Positions 31,874 through 40,916 of a stretch of 64,000 bases of DNA are shown here, piece after piece (positions within the stretch are counted from its first letter, which is position 1; every line of letters begins with the position of its first letter). The notes under the pieces were generated by a model that was not told the DNA's origin, did no database searches, and worked only from the letters and a program-made list of their open reading frames with translations. Made by a program: the position numbers and the translations under genes. Location of the stretch: NCBI RefSeq assembly GCF_030269925.1, contig NC_085124.1:4092001-4156000 (forward strand). The letters run 5' to 3'. This stretch comes from Bombyx mori. Its lineage: Eukaryota > Arthropoda > Insecta > Lepidoptera > Bombycidae.

Positions 31874-32117
31874 TTATCTTGCGTTGTCTTGTCTATTTAC
31901 ATAAAGTAAGCCTTCTGTACAAAATTTTCTTTGGGACCGAAATCCAATTTTCAATGGAAAATTTTCGTCTATCCAATGTGAACCAATTAAATACATAACT
32001 TTGTTACACAGTAATTTATCATCGTCCGAGGACTCATCTGATGGGTCTTGATTGATTTGATGAATAAAATTAAGACGAGAATGATCCAGATTGGTAAACA
32101 AGTTTAATGATGGAACT
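31874..32117 (-). CDS. Hypothetical acidic open frame
   Basis: Minus-strand frame open from about 32117 to a stop at 31874 (81 codons). It contains a Ser/Asp-rich patch DPSDESSDDDKLL, then MYLIGSHWIDENFPL and FRSQRKFCTEGLLY. Amino-acid use looks more protein-like than that of the AT-driven frames around it. There is no convincing start (first ATG is internal) and no clear acceptor, although an exon or transposase fragment is possible. I do not recognise the family. It lies about 0.4 kb from a Helitron-like element. Confidence 0.25.
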
Positions 32118-32527
32118 TAATACCCTATTTCCTAAAATTTTGATCAACAACTACCGCTTTTATCTATTAAAAAAACTTTTTTATGTCCAGAGCGTTCCTA
32201 ATAATACCGACAATGTAAACAGAACTTTATGTAGGTATGAAACAGAATATATTTACATTCCCTCAGATAACATTTATTTGAAAAAATATTTGAGTATGAC
32301 CTTTCTATGACATAAATTAAATACCGTCTTAACATAATGTTACGGATGGCTTATTATGACGCAACGAAGATGAGACTTGTGCATGTTGATGTAAAAAAAA
32401 TATTGCGCTGCTTTTGGGTTTTGCGAAATAATTCGAAGGCTTTTATTTTATGAAGGAAATATTCAGGCATGTGTGTCCCGAAAATTTACCGATACTTTGG
32501 TTTGTTTGGTTATTAAAATTAGTTCTA

Positions 32528-32945
32528 CTAGTGGGCCTCCGGTTGTAAAATTCGACAACATTTAATTGAAATTATAAGTTTATACACTATTATGAATCTA
32601 TTGTTCAAGAATTATATATACTTCAATAATCACAGATTTCGTCAAGAATACACTTTAGACAAATAATAATAAAGACAAACAGTATTGAATCGATTCTCAA
32701 TTTGACCACAGACCATAAGCACTAAGAAAAGCTTGACAATAAGCATGCGTATGTGTCAAATACATGGTACTATGTGTATTTATTTATTTATTGATTTAAT
32801 GTGTTTTTATGCATAATTTAAGAAAATTTTAACATTCTGCACTCCTCTATATTCTCTATAAGTGTGGGAAATTTCATATTCCTCCGTCCGCGCAATTTTC
32901 GTTAAAAGGGGTACAAAGTTTTTGCTTCACGTATTAATATATAGA
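32528..32945 (-). mobile_element. Helitron-like family D, full length
   Basis: 418 bp on the minus strand from TCTATATATTAATACGTGAA (5' end at 32945) to CTAG (32528-32531), flanked by A and T as expected. Internal blocks match the copies at 45155-45570 and 57133-57547. The 3' subterminal hairpin is changed from the family AGTCGAAATTCGACT to GTTGTAAAATTCGACAAC, still self-complementary at its ends. Its 5' end is 12 bp from the Tc1-like element. Confidence 0.8.
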
Positions 32946-32957
32946 TATATATATATA

Positions 32958-32983
32958 CAGTCGTGGTCAACTAATTAGGGACA
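32958..32983 (+). repeat. Left terminal inverted repeat of the Tc1-like element
   Basis: 26 bases, CAGTCGTGGTCAACTAATTA then GGGACA, exactly complementary to 34666-34691. TA precedes it. Confidence 0.97.
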
Positions 32984-33176
32984 TTCAAGATAGTGAAGGG
33001 CTATAACCGGTTATGTACATTTAAATATAAAACCCTATTGATTTCTCAGCACCTATTATTTGCATAATGTGGTCCGATTATTATGCTATAAATGGCTGTA
33101 AATAAAATATTTAATAAATAGAAATAGTATTTAATATCAAAGATTAAACATGTATTAAATATTAAGGTACAATTCT

Positions 33177-33200
33177 GTAGTGGACATTTAATTAAGGACA
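33177..33200 (+). repeat. Left inner repeat of the Tc1-like element
   Basis: GTAGTGGACATTTAATTAAG then GACA: 19 of 24 positions equal the outer repeat, same orientation. Likely second transposase-binding site. Confidence 0.8.
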
Positions 33201-33289
33201 GTAAAGTATAATGAAAAATACAGTTACACAAAACTTATAATCTTCAGTGTTATAATATCTTTAACAGCTCCATTTTATTACATGTAAAA

Positions 33290-34315
33290 TCAGTACCCAG
33301 TAGTAAAACCTTTGTTAGTAATTACCGCTTGACACCGATGTGGCATAGACATTATCAGTTTCTGACATGTTTCGACAGGAATGTTTGCCCATGCCTCACA
33401 AAAAGCTTCATGAAGTTCATCCAAATTTGTATTACGATAAGTGGCAACTTTTTTCTTGATTTCGTGCCAAAGGTGCTCAATTGGGTTGAGGTCCGGGCTA
33501 TTTGCTGGCCAATCTAGCACCGATACAAACTAACTGGTAAGAAACGACTTGACTGAATGGGCGGTATGTTTCGGGTCGTTATCCTGCTGAAACGTCCATA
33601 TAATAGGGAGATGCTCCTCAGCATAGGGAAGCATAGTTTTTTCCAATATTGCCTTGTATTGATGTTGGTCTAAGTTACCCTGAACTTTCCTCACAGGTCC
33701 CACTCCACGTCCAGAAAATGAACCCCATGTTTTAATGTTTCCACCGCCATGTTTCACCTGTTTTTTTGTGAATCTTGGATTCATTTCCGCTTTTACAGGA
33801 CGCCGTACATATTGCCTTCCATCTGAAGAAATCAAATTAACCTTGGTCTCGTTAGAGAAAAGTACATGTTGCCATTGGGCGTAGGTCCAATGTCCATATT
33901 TACGTGCAAATGCCAAACGAGCATTTCTATGTTCTTTCTTCAACATCGGTACTTTGCGAGCCACTCTTCCGAACAACCCTGCTTCTATCAAACATCGTCG
34001 AACGGTCCTCGCAGATACACCGGCTCTTTCGCTTGCCCCAAACACTTCGTGTTTAATTAAAATAGAGCCTAGAAACGGATCTTTCTTAGGTAACCTGGTT
34101 ATCATTCTATCTTCTTGCGGAGTCGTTTTTATCGATCTTTTTGTTCTGGACACATTTAAAGCTGTGTTATAGCGCTTGAAATGTTGCACTGCATTGCATA
34201 CCATAGTTTTTGAACAATTTAAATGTTGTGCTATCCTTCGGTATGACCAACCACGCTCGACAAACTTCATGATAATTTTTCGTAGTGTCGAATCGCAACT
34301 TTTATTTTTGCCCAT
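33290..34315 (-). pseudogene. Tc1-like transposase with one in-frame stop
   Basis: Starts MGKNKSCDSTLRKIIMKFVE and spans about 341 codons, normal for Tc1-like enzymes. The N-terminal helix-turn-helix region includes GWSYRRIAQHLNCSKTMVC. A second DNA-binding part (VFGASERAGVSARTVRRCL) follows. The catalytic domain has VLFSNETKVNL, where family members have Asp in FSDE; here it is Asn at about residue 153. It continues with TFQQDNDPKHTA (second Asp) and WPANSPDLNPIEHLWHEI (Glu), with 34 residues between the last two, the DD34E signature. Codon 262 (33530-33532) is TAG; reading resumes in the same frame to the stop at 33290. Two independent point lesions, stop and Asp-to-Asn, make it inactive. 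Confidence 0.93.
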
Positions 34316-34446
34316 TTTTCTTCAAAATAATTCTCAAAACTTAAAATAAAAAATCTGGATTGCCGCCAAAACGACCACTAAACAATAAAAAAAGAAACAA
34401 AAAAGTATTAAAATTCCAATTTTGAAATTAGAACGCAATACCTCAG

Positions 34447-34469
34447 TGTCCCTAATTAAATGGCCAGCC
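34447..34469 (-). repeat. Right inner repeat of the Tc1-like element
   Basis: Complement of TGTCCCTAATTAAATGGCCA then GCC. It matches the left inner repeat and the outer ends through TTAATTAGGGACA. It sits about 200 bp inside the right terminus, mirroring the left side. Confidence 0.8.
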
Positions 34470-34665
34470 AGCACTCTTTGAACCAATAGCACTATGATAT
34501 TGTATCAGCTATACTGTAAAGAGGTTTAATGTTTAAGAAGTTGTTATTGTTTGTATAATCGCGCACATAAATGACTAATTACACTTACATGTAAAAGATA
34601 TGGAATATTGCTAAGACTCGTTGGAAAATAAAAAAAAATATTCACAATTTGGCTTAACTAGAGAT

Positions 34666-34691
34666 TGTCCCTAATTAGTTGACCACGACTG
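34666..34691 (-). repeat. Right terminal inverted repeat of the Tc1-like element
   Basis: Exact reverse complement of 32958-32983, followed by TA. Confidence 0.97.
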
Positions 34692-34693
34692 TA

Positions 34694-35401
34694 TATGACA
34701 CATACGTATCTTAACAGTCATTCAAGAATCATCTTCTTATACGAAATCCAAGAAGTATTTTATGAAGACGATGTCTATGAAATAGTACTTTTTTTTTAAT
34801 TAGAACGATTCGTAAAATAACCGTAATCTTATACAACAAGAATAATGCTTATCGATGAGCGAATTGATGAAGGATTCACTTCATCTGACCATATTCTCTG
34901 TTCTAGTACACGAAACTGATTATAAATGAGTAATATATAGAAGATTCTTATTTACTTCCAGTTACGGCGAAAGGCTCTCTCCTCAAGTATCGAACTAACA
35001 AAGAACTTCATCATAATCGCTAAAATTCATAATACAAACTTGAAAATCACCCATCAAACCATACTCTTTGAACCCAACTCACGTAACCATAGTAAACTAA
35101 CGTCTAATACATACTTAAAACTAAATGTTTGAACAGATGAACGCATTTAATTAAAGCTGTATTACACTGGAGTGCAGTAAGGGTGCAGTCGTGTGTAACG
35201 AGCCCTGAGCTTTAAGCGTCGACTTGCTTTTATCGACAAGAGCGGTGCAAGTTATGGAGCTATAAGCTCTATTCTTTTTCTTTAAGTATTTAAATGTTTT
35301 TATTAACGACCTGCTTCATCTCAGCTTTGTGTCATAAAATTGCCGAGTACACAGTCCTCATGCTAGGTGCTCAGTACAATTAATAAATTACAGTTCAGTT
35401 C
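34694..35401. other. No gene except possible 3' UTR
   Basis: AT-rich on the left. If the small frame at 35402-35563 is a terminal exon, 35299-35401 would be its 3' UTR, as TTTATT at 35299-35304 gives AATAAA on the minus strand. Confidence 0.3.
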
Positions 35402-35563
35402 CTACTCGTCGGTAAATACGAATGCACAGGATGCCTTATCCTTTATGACACAACGACCGTCGTTAGCGTATTCCTTCAACCTGTCATCGTTCTTGTGGTA
35501 ACAAAACTCCCACTTACGCACTGCGACCCAAGAACTCTTCAGCCCCAGCAGTAATCTATTCAA
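35402..35563 (-). CDS. Hypothetical Cys-containing terminal frame
   Basis: Minus-strand frame of 53 codons beginning right after TTGTTAG, an AG that could act as an acceptor. It includes LGLKSSWVAVRKWEFCYHKN and NDGRCVIKDKASCAFVFTDE followed by TAG at 35402-35404. AATAAA follows about 100 bases downstream on the same strand. Three Cys and mixed codon use make it look more protein-like than most frames here. However, the upstream AG lacks a strong pyrimidine tract and no partner exon was found. Not recognised; it may be chance or a decayed element. Confidence 0.25.
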   Translation of the reverse strand: MNRLLLGLKSSWVAVRKWEFCYHKNDDRLKEYANDGRCVIKDKASCAFVFTDE

Positions 35564-35787
35564 CTAACAATAGTCCCTGTCCATTATTATTTTTAGCTTT
35601 ATAATTTTTTCTGACTTTGTAATCTTGCGAACCCCCTCATTTCTGGGTAGATCTCCTAGATCCCCCTAGACAGCGTAAGAAAATGATTTACTGTCTCTAT
35701 TTTAGTGGAAACTATTAGTTAAAATATCTAATTGTAGAAACGTAAAATAATTATTTCGTTTTTAGAATAAACAGTGCATAAAACTGA

Positions 35788-36040
35788 TGGTAGGACCTCT
35801 TGTGAGTCCGCCCGGTAGGTACCACCACCCTACCTATTTCAGTCGTGAAGCAGTAATGCGTTTCGGTTTGAAGGGTTGTAACTATTTGAAGCCGTTGTAA
35901 CTATACTTGAGACTTTAGAACTTAGATCTCGAGACGGGTGGCGCATTAACGTTGTAGATGTCTATAGGCTCCAGTAACGACTTAACACCAGGTGGGCTGT
36001 GAGCTCGTCCACCCATCTAAGCAATAAATAAAAAATAAAT
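35788..36040 (+). mobile_element. Family A retroposon
   Basis: Sense copy from GATGGTAGGACCTCTTGTGA to CATCTAAGCAATAAATAAAA. It contains a small internal duplication (AACTATTTGAAGCCGTTGTA). Confidence 0.85.
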
Positions 36041-36251
36041 AAAAAGACCATGACTAAGTGCTTCGTGATTTTTTCCTTGTGTGTTACATACTATGATGCT
36101 ATAATGATTTTATTGACATGATCTTGTTGCGATATAAACGTTTCCGTGGACCGAGTTTGCTCGAGACTTGTAACAGCTTTAGATTTACATAAAACTGTTA
36201 CATTTAAAGTAGAGTCAAGGTTCATCTAAAATGATGACCCATAACGCAACT

Positions 36252-36494
36252 TTTTTTTTTATTGCTTAGATGGGTGGACGAGCTCACAGCTCACCCGGTG
36301 TTAAGTGGTTACTGGAGCCCATAGACATCTACAAAGTAAATGCGCCACTCACCTTGAGATATAAGTTCTAAGGTCTCAGCATAGTTACAACGGCTGCCCC
36401 ATCCTTCAAACCGAAACGCATTACTGCTTCACGGCAGAAATAGGCAGGGCGGTGGTACCTACCCGCGCGGACTCACAAGAGGTCCTACCAGTGT
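36252..36494 (-). mobile_element. Family A retroposon with 8-bp target duplication
   Basis: Antisense copy flanked by ACGCAACT at 36244-36251 and 36495-36502. The far end stops at GTCCTACCAGTGT, which fixes the 5' truncation point. Nearly consensus sequence, so probably young. Confidence 0.92.
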
Positions 36495-36502
36495 ACGCAA
36501 CT

Positions 36503-37999
36503 GTGTCTGAAACCATAAAATCCAATCTAGAGCTGGAGAATTAGGTGTATATATGTATATATCTAATAGCTATAGTCCCGAATTGTTTTAATTTGGCTTT
36601 TAATAGTTAGATCTCTTCAATCATTCACTAGATCACTTTCTCCTATGAGCTTCTATTAATTTACTAAAAGGCCCGCATTCAATTTTCAAATATAATTTAT
36701 GAACGACTAACAGAATAGATTATCTATAGATTATCTATAGCCTATCAATATTATATTATGCTATACAAAATTATTCTCCATGTTAACAATGGATTTCTGT
36801 TTCAACGTAATAAACACGCGAAACGTAATCCATTAATAGTAAGCTCGAATTATGTCCGTGACTCGCGAAAAACCTAAGAATGAACTAAACGATACGGTAC
36901 TATTAATTTTGTACCGTCAAAATATATTACAATACATTGCCGGGAAAAAACCATATTCTCTAGCCGTTTCATTTTTTTTTGGAACGAAGTTCCTTGTGGG
37001 ACGATGCAGAGGGGTACACTAACCGGGAAAAAACGTCCGTAACGTAAGATTTTTATCAGTAATGTACACAGTGTACGACTTAACTTTGTAATAAAGAACA
37101 AATTAGTAATGCACACAATGTACGATTTAACTTTGTAATAACGCACAAAAAATAACATATTTTTTTATCATTCATTGACCACGATCTCAGAGCGTTCGTT
37201 TGCGCAATACACTAACTCTTACGCAAGCAACCGTGAATGAAGTGTACCACAATAAGTTCGCCCGTTACCGAATGACCGTGGGTTGTTGCGAAACCTCCAG
37301 TTTTATTTTCTTTATACCTCGAATAGAACTTAAAATTAATATTTTTATAATAAGGAACTTCGTTCCGTTCCGGTGTCCCACGACACCACACATTTTTTTT
37401 TCAATACTACAACGGCTCCAGAAGGATTCGAAAATAGAAAAAAGAAAAAAAAATCGTTTCAGATATTTCAGTAGCAACAACGACCTTGGGCGGGCGAGCG
37501 TATTCTAATAATACGTTTTTCCCCTGTCCGCCCTCTGGTCTGCGTCCGAGTAATTTATTCTCGCAGACATATCTCGGTTTTTTTTTGTCGGAGACGAGCT
37601 GTGCCTAAATAATCGTCCTTGGAGTTCTTTATTTATTGAAGAAAGTTTTGTTAGAAGCGATTAAGCTAGATTAAAAATTCGGAGTAATTCACTTAGTTCG
37701 CGAAGTTACATTGAAAGTTTAAGCACGAAATAAATAAAAAGGATACATCCCTTTAATGTAATCTTAAATCAAATGTAATGGAATCTTAGTTATATAATCT
37801 TTTTATTTTTGTTGTTAACGCACTGTCGATTGCACCTATAATTGAGGTGATATCTGCTATGAACTTTTGTCAGTTTGTCAATGTTTTGTATTGATGATCA
37901 CTTCGTTGGTGGAACTTAATAAATAAATAAATGCTAGAGATATTAGATTAAAGATATTCATTTATCTGAGGAATTGATTGAGATGATACCATCATCTCG
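36503..37999. other. Unassigned; contains a 47-bp duplication
   Basis: No gene seen. GGAACGAAGTTCC at about 36980 and GGAACTTCGTTCCGTTCCGG at about 37353 are related palindromic blocks, each followed by GTGGGACGA or GTCCCACGAC-type sequence. They may mark the ends of an unrecognised element that encloses the duplication at 37058-37151. Frames 36874-37158 and 37200-37508 lie inside and have no motifs. Confidence 0.4.
37058..37151. repeat. 47-bp tandem duplication
   Basis: Two units, AGTAATGTACACAGTGTACG... and AGTAATGCACACAATGTACG..., both continuing to TTAACTTTGTAATAA. About six differences, so older than the 60-bp duplication at 21799. Confidence 0.85.
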
Positions 38000-38275
38000 T
38001 TTTTAGCGTCGCACCGCCCGCCACCGGAGTAGAGTTCATCTATACTATCTGGAGCTACTGCGTTCATCCACAGTGCGTTTCCAGAGATCTTTTTTGCTAT
38101 GTACCATCCGGCTTTGGAATGAGCTCCCCTCCACGGTGTTTCCTGAGCGCTATGACATATCCTTCTTCAAACGAGGCTTGTGGAACTTGGTTCTGCCCCT
38201 GGCATTGCTGAAGTCCACTGTGACCACTTATCATCTGGTGGGCCGTACGCTCGTCTGTCTACAAGGGTAATAAAT
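38000..38275 (+). pseudogene. LINE (family C) ORF end and 3' UTR
   Basis: Plus-strand frame reads ...RTARHRSRVHLYYLELLRS, VRFQRSFLLCTIRLWNELPS, TVFPERYDISFFKRGLWN and then the 3' block (GGCATTGCTGAAGTCCACTG, CATCTGGTGGGCCGTACGCT, CTACAAGGGTAATAAATAAA). RLWNELPS...F..RYD...FK is the standard carboxyl end of CR1/jockey-like RT proteins. A short segment after GLW, present at 9805-10055, is deleted here, fusing the ORF into the UTR. 5'-truncated; no RT domain. Confidence 0.8.
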
Positions 38276-38369
38276 AAAAAATTCTAACGCTTAATTATCA
38301 GGCGATAAAATGGTAGTATCCATTCGTGCAGCTCTATTATCAGTCTACAATCTACTTTATTACTGTAGA

Positions 38370-38515
38370 CGGCGATGGCAGTTCTCAAGACAGAGCTGGT
38401 AGGTTGAGTAGTTACCGGAACCAGCACATTACATCATTGTCTAGATTGAGACGTATAGCCTAAGTCTCAGCTCTATTGTAAATTGTCTTAGTCTCCAAAC
38501 CGGAACGCCAGGGCC
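38370..38515 (-). mobile_element. Old family A-like remnant
   Basis: Weak ordered matches (GAGTAGTTACCGGAACCAGC, GAGACGTATAGCCTAAGTCT, CTCCAAACCGGAACGCC) to family A antisense. Strongly decayed. Confidence 0.4.
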
Positions 38516-39159
38516 CTAAAACAGCGAGACTTTAAGACAAATATTTTTTTGTAGGCAAACTAGCGACATCTTGTAGCGGATACCCCTAAACTTATATATT
38601 GTTATAATTAAGGCATTTAATTATTGTCTATCTAAACAGAGAAAATATTTATTTTTATAAAAATCATAAAGGTTTTATTTGTTATAGACAAATTGATTAA
38701 ATTTTATCGATTTGTGGTTTCCGAAAATTTACAAAATCCTTCGTTAAAAATAAAATATAAGATAGGTAATATGTTACTGCTATCTACAGGAGCAATGAGA
38801 AACTAATTGAAACGAAGTCATCTAGTGGCCGACGCCCGTAAATATTTTTGTTGAGTGTTTGACTTATCTATAACTAATTTATGTGTATTATCTATGCGGA
38901 ACGCGTCACCGCTTCTCAACAGAATGTTGATGAAAATCTATTCAAACGCATCATAATCATAATTTTTTTTTTTTTCAGCAATAAAAAAAAAGCCTGCTCC
39001 GACAGTCGTTCACTTGCTGGAAATAGACTCCTAGACTCTCCCAATTTACACCACTGAGGTCGGCCTTCATCTCTCTTTGTCCATTTCTAGGCGCATAATA
39101 CATCTAAAATACCAGAAATATTTTCGTTTGAAATCGAGTAACTTAAAATTATTATAATT
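38516..39159. other. No gene seen
   Basis: AT-rich. GCGACATCTTGTAGCGGATA near 38566 and CATCTAGTGGCCGACGCCCG near 38819 look like ends of a dispersed element but could not be paired with certainty. A T run followed by CAG at about 38960-38980 is probably chance. Confidence 0.35.
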
Positions 39160-39910
39160 AACTAGCTGACCCCGCAGACTTCGTAGTGCCCCAATCGATA
39201 AATAAAAGACCTAAGATTTTGTATAAAATAAACTTAAAACAAACAAAAGGAATCCGTCCGACGGGGGACACATCGAAGGAAAAACAAAATTGTTATTTTT
39301 ATTCAATTCCGAGTATTTTCATATTTATCTACCTTTTAAACCTTCTCTGGACTTCCACAAATAATTCAAGAACAAAATTAGCAGGGACGTCTTAAATTAG
39401 GCTGGGGCCCTTGGGCACACAAGAATTTGAGGCCCTTTTGGAAAGTAAAAAAAGCGAATTATAATAACATTTTTTTACAGAGTATGACCATTTATTATAG
39501 GTAATCAAATACAGTATGATATAATATGTCATTATTGATATTAGAATGCTGCTGGTTTTTTGGTTACGATCGTAGGTTACGATGATAGGATGCGTTCGGA
39601 AATATTATTAATTAGTACAGTAGGAATAGGCGCAGTCATCGATATAATGGCGTAGTATATGCCTTGTAAATACCTTCTGATAAGATTACTGATTTGTGAA
39701 AAAAGTGGAATGCGCCCGAAAAAAATATTTTGAGTATAAATGTGTGAGAGAAATTGTAGGTATTTAGGGGCCCCCTGAGAATGGGGGCCCTGGGCACGGG
39801 CCCCGTGTGCCCTTATGGTAAAGACGGTATTGAAAATTAGCCAAATCGGTCCAGCCGTTCTCGAGTTTTAGTGAGACTAACGAACAGCAATAATTTTTTA
39901 TATATGTGGA
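39160..39910 (+). repeat. Dispersed repeat split by a hAT-like insertion
   Basis: Left part starts AACTAGCTGACCCCGCAGAC and runs to AATTCAAGAACAAAATTAG (39381). The right part resumes at 39841 with CCAAATCGGTCCAGCCGTTC and ends near TGAGACTAACGAACAGCAAT. Joined across the insertion the sequence reads as one unit of about 290 bp of a kind I recall from insect genomes; class not certain. Confidence 0.65.
39382..39832. mobile_element. hAT-like non-autonomous transposon with 8-bp target duplication
   Basis: 451 bp flanked by AAAATTAG at 39374-39381 and 39833-39840. Ends are imperfect inverted repeats: left CAGGGACGTCTTAAATTAGG, right (complement) CAATACCGTCTTTACCATAA, both leading into GGGCCC/GGGCAC-rich blocks. 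The 8-bp duplication and CA...TG ends point to the hAT superfamily. No transposase frame inside. Confidence 0.8.
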
Positions 39911-40049
39911 TTAAAAGAAACGTGAATAAATATTGTGTATTTATTAATCGGGTACCAAACTTTTATCTAAACTATTCCGAGCAGTATTCGGAAATCAAAA
40001 TTCTGTACGAAAAGACGCAATCTTCAAAACGTATTTATATTAAGTGACT

Positions 40050-40245
40050 GTAATATTTCTGAAGTAAGCCCGACATTAGCCGTCGACCATTACTGTCAAT
40101 ACTATCATCCCGGCTGACCATTTGTCACACGGTTGTGCCACGCCTCTGCCGTGTTCGCATTTTCTGGATTCGACCGGATTAAACTGCTCTTAGCCGGTTT
40201 CGGGAACTTTTTTGAATGGCGGCTGCGGCGTAAGTTATAAGGTAT
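40050..40245 (+). other. GC-rich patch ending ATGGCGGCTGCGGC|GTAAGT
   Basis: A GC-rich island in AT-rich DNA ends with ATGGCGGCTGCGGC directly before GTAAGTTATA. This would be a plausible first exon (Met-Ala-Ala-Ala) with consensus donor on the plus strand. No partner exon or promoter element could be established. Confidence 0.2.
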
Positions 40246-40358
40246 TATTATGCTTGTTTTTTCATAGGAAAAAATAATCCACTATTTTTCGTCTCATTAA
40301 AGTTTTTAAGTTTTGAATTAGAAAGTGACATGTGAATCTACGTATTTTAAAAGTACGT

Positions 40359-40430
40359 AATAATTTTTAGTACAACTTCTAAAATCGATATACACTAATA
40401 TCGATTTTAGAAGTTGTACTAAAAATTATT
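40359..40430. repeat. Perfect 33-bp palindrome with 6-nt spacer
   Basis: 40359-40391 (AATAATTTTTAGTACAACTT then CTAAAATCGATAT) is exactly complementary to 40398-40430, separated by ACACTA. It could extrude as a cruciform or form an RNA hairpin. It lies just before the possible Harbinger-related block. Confidence 0.97.
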
Positions 40431-40700
40431 CACTGGATTCGATTCACTCTTAGAACCGAGTTTTCTTAGTGGTGTGAACTAAAGGCTTCGTCAAACAGAA
40501 CAGATTCGTCGCAGATTAGCGTGCGTCAGAGCGCTAAACTGACGGCGCGCTATGACGCCGAGATGTGTTGTACTACTATGGTAACATACCGTCAAACAGA
40601 GCCCCAGCGCTATAAATAGGCAACGCTCTGTCGCGGCGTTAGGACGCTTTAACGTCAGGCGTTGTAATTTTTTACAAATTTAATTTTAGCGTCCGAGTGA

Positions 40701-40916
40701 ATGTGTAGTAAATACTGGATAATGCTTGAAAAATTGTTAGAAATAGTTAGGAAATACCCATGTTTATACAATGCCACATCTGAATCACTCGATATCTTAA
40801 TACTTTTAAATTTTCACACTGCTATCTTAAGAGCTGAGTTTTCATTAAATGAAAAAAAAAACTTAAACGAGAAAATGTTAACAAAAGTGGAAATGATTAA
40901 TTTATATGTAAATTAA
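40701..40916 (+). CDS. MADF-like fragment, possibly from a PIF/Harbinger element
   Basis: Plus frame whose first third, EKLLEIVRKYPCLYNATSES, resembles the start of MADF (Myb/SANT-like) domains (LI.LV...P.LYD). The remainder (LDILILLNFHTAILRAEF...) does not fit. Upstream, 40465-40700 includes GGCTTCGTCAAACAGAACAG, a second GTCAAACAGAGCCCCAGCGC and a TATA-like TATAAATA at about 40611. MADF proteins are encoded next to transposases in PIF/Harbinger elements, so this is more likely a decayed element than a host gene. No transposase was recognised. Confidence 0.3.
   Translation: MCSKYWIMLEKLLEIVRKYPCLYNATSESLDILILLNFHTAILRAEFSLNEKKNLNEKMLTKVEMINLYVN

Larger units (their letters stand above)
32958..34691 (-). 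mobile_element. Tc1-like DNA transposon, full length, IR/DR type
   Basis: 1734 bp between TA dinucleotides (32956-32957 and 34692-34693). The two ends are perfect 26-bp inverted repeats starting CAGTCGTGGTCAACTAATTA. Each end has a second, related copy about 220 bp inside (33177-33200 and 34447-34469), giving the IR/DR architecture of some Tc1-like elements. It encodes one transposase on the minus strand (33290-34315), full length except for one stop codon. It inserted in a TA-rich tract beside a Helitron-like element. Little decay suggests a relatively recent insertion. Confidence 0.95.

Noticed and set aside
37200..37508. 102-codon plus-strand frame with Lys-rich end
   Set aside because: AT-driven, low complexity at the end, and located between palindromic element-like blocks.
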